Shown: piece after piece, positions 58,750-64,000 of the stretch | Layout: each line of letters opens with the position of its first letter | Numbering within the stretch: the stretch's first letter is position 1 | NCBI RefSeq assembly: GCF_030345705.1 | Contig: NZ_JAUASW010000001.1 | Location: 62,001 to 126,000 of the forward strand | Direction: 5' to 3' | Length of the DNA stretch: 64,000 bases | DNA from: Pelomonas sp. SE-A7 | GTDB lineage: Bacteria; Pseudomonadota; Gammaproteobacteria; Burkholderiales; Burkholderiaceae_C | Position numbers and translations under genes: made by a program | The notes under the pieces: model-generated | The model's database searches: none | What the model was told of the DNA's origin: nothing | Seen by the model: the letters and a program-made list of their open reading frames with translations, nothing else

Positions 58750-59466
58750 ATGGTCAATACCGCCGCAGTCCGTCCTCGCTGCGCCGCGCTGCTGCTGGCA
58801 GCGGTGGCGGGCGGCTCGCTTGCCGAGCCCGCAGGGCTGGATCCGGCGGTGCTCGCGCGCGTGCAGCAGCTCGCGCTGACCGCGGCCCGCGCGGCGGCCC
58901 CGGCCCAGGCCCGGGTCGAGGTGCAGCTGGGCCAGCTCGATCCGCGCCTCAGGTTGGCGCCCTGCGAGCAGGTCGAACCCTATATGCCGGCCGGGCTCTC
59001 CGCCTGGGGGCGCAGCCGCATAGGCCTGCGCTGCCTGAAGGGCGCCACGCGCTGGAACGTCAGCCTGCCCATGCAGGTCCAGGTGATCGCCAAGGTGCTG
59101 GTGGCCAGCTCGCCGCTGCCGGCCGGCACCGTGATCGCTCAAGATCAGCTGCAACTGGCCGATACCGACATCGCAGCCCAGTCGGGCACGGTCTACACCG
59201 AGGCCGGGCAACTGCTGGGCCGCACGCTGGCAAAGCCTCTGGCGGCCGGCGAGGCGCCCCGAAGCATTCACCTGAAGGCCCGCCAGTGGTTCGCAGCTGG
59301 CGAGCACGTACTGGTGGTGGCGCAGGGCGCGGGCTATGCAGTCAGCAGCGAAGGCCAGGCCTTGCAGGCCGGGCTGGAAGGCCAAGAGGTGAGGGTGCGC
59401 TTCGAAAACGGGCGCATCGTCACAGGCCGGCCGGTCGCCGAACGCCGGGTGGAAGTGCTGCTATGA
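58750..59466 (+). CDS. flgA: P-ring assembly chaperone FlgA
   Basis: 238 residues from ATG 58750, which gives a signal peptide (CAALLLAAVAGGSLAEP); the longer frame from 58696 would bury it. The C-terminal two thirds is a SAF-type domain (VLVASSPLPAGTVIAQDQLQ, GRTLAKPLAAGEAP, VRVRFENGRIVTGRPV). It is a periplasmic chaperone for FlgI. Divergent from flgB and followed by flgM. Confidence 0.93.
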   Translation: MVNTAAVRPRCAALLLAAVAGGSLAEPAGLDPAVLARVQQLALTAARAAAPAQARVEVQLGQLDPRLRLAPCEQVEPYMPAGLSAWGRSRIGLRCLKGATRWNVSLPMQVQVIAKVLVASSPLPAGTVIAQDQLQLADTDIAAQSGTVYTEAGQLLGRTLAKPLAAGEAPRSIHLKARQWFAAGEHVLVVAQGAGYAVSSEGQALQAGLEGQEVRVRFENGRIVTGRPVAERRVEVLL

Positions 59467-59539
59467 ACCGAAAACGCTGCCCAAATGGGCCGGCGAGCGG
59501 AATCCTGCCGTTTTCCCGCCCCAGTTCTGCAGAATCCCC

Positions 59540-59566
59540 TCAAGTCCTCGCCGCTAAAGTCGATAG
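59540..59566 (+). promoter_or_regulatory. Sigma-28 (FliA) promoter for flgMN
   Basis: TCAAGTCC, 11 bases, GTCGATAG: 5/8 and 6/8 with exact spacing, 52 bases before the flgM start. It gives FlgM the usual second, FliA-dependent source of expression next to read-through from flgA. Confidence 0.7.
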
Positions 59567-59617
59567 AGCGGTGAACGGACGTGCTCGTGCAGCAGCCCGA
59601 GCCCCCTGGAGATGACC

Positions 59618-59947
59618 ATGAAGATCACCAACAACCCCGACAACAAGCTGGCCTCGACGCCCCAGACTGGTGCGGACAAGGCTGCCTCGACCGAGGCTCG
59701 CCCGGGGTCGGCCAAAGTCGAAGGGGGGCGCAGGCTCCCGGAAGCGAGCGCCAAGGTGGAACTCTCCAGCACCGCCTCCACGCTGGCCGCCAGCGAAGCC
59801 GACGACGGCAGCTTCGACGCTGCCAAGGTCCAGCGCATCTCGCAGGCCATCGCCGAAGGCAAGTTCACCATCAATGCCGAGGCCATCGCTGACAAGCTGA
59901 TCGCCAATGCGCAGGAACTGGTCGGCCGCTCGCGCACCTCGCACTGA
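59618..59947 (+). CDS. flgM: Anti-sigma-28 factor FlgM
   Basis: 109 residues from ATG 59618, with GGAG seven bases upstream; ATG 59612 is in frame but touches the ribosome site. The N-terminal half is disordered and Lys/Ala/Ser/Pro-rich, as needed for export through the flagellum; the C-terminal half has the helices that clamp sigma-28 (KVELSSTASTLA, FDAAKVQRISQAIAEGKFTINAEAIADKLI, in parts). It holds FliA until hook completion. Confidence 0.94.
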   Translation: MKITNNPDNKLASTPQTGADKAASTEARPGSAKVEGGRRLPEASAKVELSSTASTLAASEADDGSFDAAKVQRISQAIAEGKFTINAEAIADKLIANAQELVGRSRTSH

Positions 59948-59966
59948 ACACAGCACGGATCCACCC

Positions 59967-60389
59967 ATGATGGACAAGGCCTCCGCCCTGCCTGAACGCC
60001 TGGCTCTGCCAGCCGGCCTGCTGGCCGCGCCCGAGCTGGAGCAGCCGCTGGTCGACGTCGAAAGCTGCCTGAACGCATTGGGCGAAGCCCTGCTGCGCCG
60101 CGACAGCAACGAGATCGAGCAGCAGGCCAGCCGTCTGCAGCAGGTGCTGCAGCAGGCCATAGTCAGCTTTGCCGAAGCTGCCAAGGCCGGCAGCGTGCCA
60201 CCCGCGCTGCGCCACCGACTGGTCGCTGCCGGCGGCCGTGTGGCCGCCCAGCGCGAATCGCTGGCCCGGGCCACCGCGGCCCTGGACCGCGCCATGGATG
60301 TCCTGATGCCGCCCGAGGCCGGCGGCGGCCTGTATGGAGCCAGCGGCCGCACCGAGCGCCGCAGCTACGGCGGCTCCTTCCAGGCCTGA
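59967..60389 (+). CDS. flgN: Flagellar export chaperone FlgN
   Basis: 140 residues from ATG 59967 (another ATG follows at once at 59970). Helical throughout (VESCLNALGEALLRRDSNEIEQQASRLQQVLQQAI, in parts), consistent with FlgN, the chaperone for FlgK and FlgL. Sequence conservation is low in this family; the call leans on size, helix content and place after flgM. A terminator follows. Confidence 0.85.
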   Translation: MMDKASALPERLALPAGLLAAPELEQPLVDVESCLNALGEALLRRDSNEIEQQASRLQQVLQQAIVSFAEAAKAGSVPPALRHRLVAAGGRVAAQRESLARATAALDRAMDVLMPPEAGGGLYGASGRTERRSYGGSFQA

Positions 60390-60407
60390 ACGGCCTCGCC
60401 AATCAAG

Positions 60408-60430
60408 AAAGCCACCCGAGGGGTGGCTTT
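60408..60430. terminator. Rho-independent terminator between flgN and the DUF1841 gene
   Basis: AAAGCCACCC, three-base loop GAG, GGGTGGCTTT: a perfect ten-base stem flanked by A's and T's on both sides. It can work on both strands, for flgN (plus) and for the DUF1841 gene (minus, 8 bases away). Confidence 0.88.
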
Positions 60431-60437
60431 CGATTTT

Positions 60438-60869
60438 CTAGGAGGTCGCTTTTCGGCGCACGCAATCCAGGTACTGGTGGCCGTCCGGCGGCATGCCGCT
60501 GCGCTGCGAGGCCCAGATCATCTCGCCCAGGCAGTCCATGGCTGCATGCTGGGCCTCGTGCAGCGAGTTGCGGCGGGCCGCCAGCAGCTCGACCGCCTGG
60601 CGGATGCCGGTAGGCTGGTCTATCGACACCTGCTCGGTGATGGTCAGATGCATGGACAGGTGCAGGAAGGGATTGGTCTTGCCTTCCTCCACCGTGTAGA
60701 CCTCGGCCAGCGCCCGCTCCTCGTCGCCCAGCAGCTCGTGGTATTCGGGATGCTCATCGATCCAGCCGGCGGCCAGGGCTTCCATGGGAATCAGGGGCTG
60801 CTTGTCGCGCAGCTTGCGGTAGGTGGCGCAGAAGAACTTGCGCACCTCGATCTGGGAGGGGGCGAACAT
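60438..60869 (-). CDS. DUF1841 family protein
   Basis: 143 residues. The pattern FFCATYRKLRDKQPL, ALAAGWIDEHPEYHELL, NPFLHLSMHLTITEQVSID and AMDCLGEMIWASQRSGMPPDG agrees with the conserved proteobacterial DUF1841 family, which has no established function. No signal peptide or membrane segment. Gene placed 31 bases after the KefC-like gene on the same strand, so they may share a transcript. Confidence 0.85.
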   Translation of the reverse strand: MFAPSQIEVRKFFCATYRKLRDKQPLIPMEALAAGWIDEHPEYHELLGDEERALAEVYTVEEGKTNPFLHLSMHLTITEQVSIDQPTGIRQAVELLAARRNSLHEAQHAAMDCLGEMIWASQRSGMPPDGHQYLDCVRRKATS

Positions 60870-60900
60870 GGCCGGATTGTCGCAGCCCTGGGTCCTGGCC

Positions 60901-62727
60901 TCAGTCGCCCTGTCCCCAGCCGGCCGGCTTCCTGCGCTGCTGCTGGCGCTGCTCGCGCTCCTGGGCGAACAGCTCTTCCAGCTGTTGGCGACCCTGCTTG
61001 GCGGCGGCGATCAGGGCGGCTTCGTCCTTGTGCAGCGGCCAGGTCTCTTCCAGCTGGGCCAGGTTGCGCTGGCGGAAGCGCCAGGCCTGGCGGCGTGCCG
61101 CATGGGGCTCCTCGCCCAGCAGCTCCAGGACCGAGCGGCCGCTCATCAGGGCCGAGTCGAAGGTCTCGCGTTCGATCAGGGTGACGCCCATGGCCCGCAG
61201 CTTGTAGTAGTGGCGGACATTGCGGGCCCGCGCGGCGATCTGAAGATGCGGGAAATGCTCGCGGGCCAGGGCGGCGATGGCCAGGCTCTGCTCCACGTCG
61301 TCGACCGCCAGCACCAGCACCCGGGCGGTGTCGGCCCCGGCGGTGCGCAGCAGGTCCAGCCGGCTGGCGTCGCCGAAATAGACCCGCCAGCCGAAGCGCC
61401 GCAGGCTCTCGACCGCCTCCGCATCGTGGTCCAGAACGGTGGCTTCGTAGCCATTGGCAAACAGCAGGCGGCCGATGATCTGGCCCCAGCGGCCGAAGCC
61501 GGCAATGATGATGGGCGCCTGCTGCTGGGCATCCATCGCGGCGCCCTGCGGCACATGGCGGCGGGCCAGGCGCGGCGTCAACAGGCGCTCGGCGCCCTGC
61601 AGCAGGGCCGGCGTGCAGGCCAGCGAAAGCGCCACGGCGGCGATCAGGGCCGAGGCCTGGGTGCTGTTCAAGAGGCCGGTCTGCTGGCCGAGCTGGAACA
61701 CCACGAAGCCGAACTCGCCGCCCTGGGCCAGCAGCAGTACGAACAAGGGCCGCTCCAGCACCGGGATTTGCATGGCCTTGGCCATCAGCGTCAGCACCGT
61801 GCCCTTGGCCAGCAGCAGGATCAGGAGAAGGCCCAGCACTTCCAGCGGCTTGTCGCGCAGCACCTGCAGGTCCAGCCCCATGCCCACGGCCATGAAGAAC
61901 AAGCCCAGGAGTAGGCCCTTGAACGGCTCCAGGTCGGTTTCCAGCTCGCGCCGGTAGGCGCTCTCCGCCAGCAGCACGCCGGCCAGGAAGGCGCCCAGAG
62001 CCATCGACAGACCCACGGTCTGCATCAGCGCGGCCGTGCCCAGCACCAGCAGCAAGGCGGCGGCGGTGAAGATCTCGGGGATGTCGCTGCGGGCGATCCA
62101 GCGCAGCGCCGGGCGCAGGGCAAGGCGGCCGCCGAGCACGATGGTCAGCACCGCGGCCAGGGCCTTGAGCGCCTGCCAGGAGCCTTCCTCCTCGGCGTTG
62201 GCGCCGCTCAGGGCCAGGATGGGGATCAGGGCCAGCACCGGGATGGCGGCGATGTCCTGGAGGAGGGCGACGCTGAGAACGCTCTGGCCGGCCGTGGTCT
62301 TGCCCACGTTGCGTTCGGCCAGCACGGCCAGGGCCACGGCCGTGGACGACATGGCCAGGCCGAGGCTGGCACCCAGCGCCAATCGCCAGGGCGCACCGAG
62401 CATCAGGCCGATGAGCATCAGCGCTGCGGTGCAGCCCAGCAGCTGCAGCGTGCCCCAGCCGAAGATGGGCCGGCGCATCGCCCACAGCCGCTTGGGCTCC
62501 AGCTCCAGGCCGACCAGGAACATCATCAGCACCACGCCGAATTCGGCGAACTCCAGCACAGTGGCCGGCTTGCTGACCAGGCCCAGCGCCGCCGGCCCCA
62601 ACAGCACGCCGGCGATCAGGTAGCCGAGGATGGACCCCAGGCGCAGCCAGCGTGCCAGCGGCACGATGAGCACGGCCGCCGCCAGGAAGACCAGCGGCAG
62701 GCGCAGCCACTGGGCGTCATGCTCCAT
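60901..62727 (-). CDS. KefB/KefC-type potassium/proton antiporter
   Basis: 608 residues. Residues 1-390 hold about 12 membrane helices of the CPA2 family (LGYLIAGVLLGP, FAEFGVVLMMFLVGLELEP, LGLAMSSTAVALAVL, LLQDIAAIPVLAL with the conserved Gln-Asp). Residues 405-525 are an RCK N-terminal domain (IIIAGFGRWGQIIGRLL, VLDHDAEAVESLRRFGWRVYFGDA, in parts) with the Rossmann glycine motif. A charged Gln/Arg tail ends the protein. Such systems are glutathione-gated potassium efflux transporters. It overlaps its KefF-like partner by 11 bases. Confidence 0.92.
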   Translation of the reverse strand: MEHDAQWLRLPLVFLAAAVLIVPLARWLRLGSILGYLIAGVLLGPAALGLVSKPATVLEFAEFGVVLMMFLVGLELEPKRLWAMRRPIFGWGTLQLLGCTAALMLIGLMLGAPWRLALGASLGLAMSSTAVALAVLAERNVGKTTAGQSVLSVALLQDIAAIPVLALIPILALSGANAEEEGSWQALKALAAVLTIVLGGRLALRPALRWIARSDIPEIFTAAALLLVLGTAALMQTVGLSMALGAFLAGVLLAESAYRRELETDLEPFKGLLLGLFFMAVGMGLDLQVLRDKPLEVLGLLLILLLAKGTVLTLMAKAMQIPVLERPLFVLLLAQGGEFGFVVFQLGQQTGLLNSTQASALIAAVALSLACTPALLQGAERLLTPRLARRHVPQGAAMDAQQQAPIIIAGFGRWGQIIGRLLFANGYEATVLDHDAEAVESLRRFGWRVYFGDASRLDLLRTAGADTARVLVLAVDDVEQSLAIAALAREHFPHLQIAARARNVRHYYKLRAMGVTLIERETFDSALMSGRSVLELLGEEPHAARRQAWRFRQRNLAQLEETWPLHKDEAALIAAAKQGRQQLEELFAQEREQRQQQRRKPAGWGQGD

Positions 62728-63340
62728 CGCCCGTTCCTTCCATTTCTCCCGGCAGGCTCCAGCAGCTCAGCACCTCGTCCACCTCCGGCGCCTCGCAGCC
62801 GTCCGGATAGTCCAGCAGCCGCTGCACGAAGGACAGGGCCTGCTGGTGCAGCTCCTCGTCGTTGATCTCATGGGCCCCATAGACCACCTGCGGCTTGAGG
62901 ATCTGCATGCCGCAGAGCCGGGCGATCTGGGCCTGGGGCAGCAGGAATTCCTGCAGCGCATGGCCGTTGTAGCCGCGCGGCGCATAGGAGGCCTCGCTGC
63001 CGCCAGTCGAAGTCACCAGCCAGATCCGCTTGCCGCGCAAGGCCCGCTGGCCTTCGCCATAGGCCCAGCCATGGGCCAGTACCTCGTCGACCCACAGCTT
63101 CATCAAGGCCGGCATGCCGTACCAGTGCAGCGGATGCAGCCAGACGATCAGCGAGGCCTGGCTCAGCGCCTGCTGTTCGGCCACGAGGTCAATCGCGTAG
63201 TCGGGGTAGAGGCGGTAAAGGTCGCGCAGCTCGAGCCGCTGTGGCGGGAAGCCGGCCTTGTCTATGGCCTGGCGCAGCGCGTGGCTGACGCGCGAGGCCT
63301 GCAGGTCGGGGTGGGCGGCGATGACTAGGATTTCGGCCAT
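62717..63340 (-). CDS. KefF/KefG-like NAD(P)H quinone oxidoreductase
   Basis: 207 residues from ATG 63340; the open frame runs further upstream but there overlaps the ParA-like gene in antisense and has no family similarity. Flavodoxin-like fold: ILVIAAHPDLQASRVSHALRQAI, IVWLHPLHWYGMPALMKLW and LVTSTGGSEASYAPRGYNGHALQEFL (in parts). KefF-type enzymes bind and activate KefC, in line with the 11-base overlap of the two genes. Confidence 0.9.
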   Translation of the reverse strand: MAEILVIAAHPDLQASRVSHALRQAIDKAGFPPQRLELRDLYRLYPDYAIDLVAEQQALSQASLIVWLHPLHWYGMPALMKLWVDEVLAHGWAYGEGQRALRGKRIWLVTSTGGSEASYAPRGYNGHALQEFLLPQAQIARLCGMQILKPQVVYGAHEINDEELHQQALSFVQRLLDYPDGCEAPEVDEVLSCWSLPGEMEGTGDGA

Positions 63341-63424
63341 GGGGCCTGCGAGTATCCCCGCAACGGCGGCCGGCCAGCCTCGGGCTAACATGGCCCCGGC
63401 TTTGTCGTCCTGCAAGGAGCAAGC

Positions 63425-64000
63425 ATGCCCGTGATCCTGATCGCCAACCCCAAGGGAGGCGTTGGCAAGAGCACCCTGGCCAGCAACATCGCCGGCTACC
63501 TGGCCCGCCAGGGCAAGGCCGTGATGCTGGGGGATGTGGACCGGCAACAGAGCAGCCGCCGCTGGCTGTCGGTGCGGCCGCCGCAGCTGCCGCCCATCCA
63601 GGGCTGGGGCATGATCGACGAGCACCTGGTCAAGCCGCCCAAGGGCGTCAGTCACGTGGTGCTGGACACGCCGGCGGGCCTGCACGGCAAGCCGCTGGAA
63701 GACCTGGTCCGCATCGCCGACAAGCTCTTGATCCCCTTGCAGCCCAGCCTGTTTGACATCCAGGCGACATACGACTTCATCACCGAGCTGCATGATCTGC
63801 GCAAGAAGCGCCACGGCGCCGGTCCGCAGGTCGCCGTGGTCGGCATGCGGGCCAAGGAGGGCACGCTGTCGGTCGAGCAGTTGCACCAGTTCCTGCACAC
63901 GCTGGAGGTCCCGGTCCTGGGCCTCTTGCGCGACACGCAGAACTACGTGCAGTTGGCGGCCCGCGGCGCCAGCCTCTGGGACGTGGCGCCGGGCCGGGTC
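63425..64000 (+). CDS. ParA/Soj-type ATPase, truncated by window end
   Basis: 192 codons visible, open at the right edge. The deviant Walker A KGGVGKST is at residues 10-17, then DVDRQQSSRRWL, the Walker B-like VVLDTPAGLHGK and a switch region. AAGGAG lies five bases before ATG 63425. Without a following parB it looks like one of the orphan ParA proteins used in chromosomal or cell-positioning roles; the partner gene may be beyond the edge. Confidence 0.85.
   Translation, partial: MPVILIANPKGGVGKSTLASNIAGYLARQGKAVMLGDVDRQQSSRRWLSVRPPQLPPIQGWGMIDEHLVKPPKGVSHVVLDTPAGLHGKPLEDLVRIADKLLIPLQPSLFDIQATYDFITELHDLRKKRHGAGPQVAVVGMRAKEGTLSVEQLHQFLHTLEVPVLGLLRDTQNYVQLAARGASLWDVAPGRV

Noticed and set aside
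63341..63898. Upstream extension of the KefF-like frame to 63898
   Set aside because: It would overlap the ParA-like gene in antisense; family similarity begins only at the Met at 63340.
1..64000. CRISPR array, tRNA, rRNA, insertion sequence or prophage
   Set aside because: No regularly spaced repeats, no tRNA or rRNA sequence patterns, and no transposase, integrase or phage structural gene were seen on either strand.

Overview
This window comes from a GC-rich bacterium, most likely a betaproteobacterium of the order Burkholderiales (Rubrivivax/Roseateles/Leptothrix type). The reasons are the codon use, the flagellar gene order, the FlhDC master regulator with no sigma-54 flagellar regulator in view, and a G/C-rich dispersed intergenic repeat of a kind I associate with that group. 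Genus is inference. I see no tRNA, rRNA, insertion sequence, prophage or CRISPR array.

Layout. (1) 1-2991: the end of a diguanylate cyclase, a TonB-dependent receptor and a YfiR-like periplasmic protein, three overlapping plus-strand genes that look like an outer-membrane-to-c-di-GMP signalling unit. (2) 2994-14663, minus strand: fliF-G-H-I-J-K-L-M-N-O-P-Q-R (MS ring, switch, export apparatus), with fliE divergent at 14847. (3) 15196-22105, minus strand: fliS-fliT-ycgR-pseudopilin, then fliD, then three tandem flagellin genes. (4) 22792-28707, plus strand: a TPR gene, a glycosyltransferase/methyltransferase fusion, flhDC copy 1, a family 2 glycosyltransferase, flhDC copy 2 and a membrane-anchored methyltransferase. 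I read the non-regulatory genes as a flagellin-modification set. (5) 28876-38375: motAB, cheYZ, flhB-A-F, a degenerate FlhG and fliA (sigma-28). (6) 38429-48158: a soluble chemoreceptor, a GGDEF protein, a REC-PAS-GGDEF-EAL protein, a hybrid histidine kinase, a small membrane PAS-like protein and an EAL/HDOD protein. (7) 48165-58609, minus strand: flgB-C-D-E-F-G-H-I-J-K-L, with flgA-flgM-flgN divergent. (8) 60438-64000, housekeeping: a DUF1841 protein, a KefC-like antiporter with a KefF-like partner, and a truncated ParA-type ATPase.

How it works together. FlhDC (two nearly identical copies) should switch on the basal-body, hook and export operons and fliA. FlgM should hold FliA until the hook is complete. 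I found eight sites fitting one sigma-28 pattern, roughly T-C/A-AAGT-T/C-N, 11 bases (12 in one case), G-C/T-CGATA-A. They lie before fliS, fliD, flagellins 2 and 3, the TPR/glycosylation genes, motA, cheY and flgM, which maps the late-gene regulon here.

Most notable points: the near-perfect duplication of flhDC with its leader, in which almost every coding difference is silent; a FlhG-position protein that keeps the FlhF-activating N-terminal motif but has no recognisable Walker A loop; a flagellin leader with three hairpins carrying GNRA loops; a flagellin terminator fused to the fliD promoter; a pseudopilin inside a sigma-28 operon; and a TonB receptor/YfiR/diguanylate cyclase unit. All coordinates and motif matches were read by eye; no database search was run.
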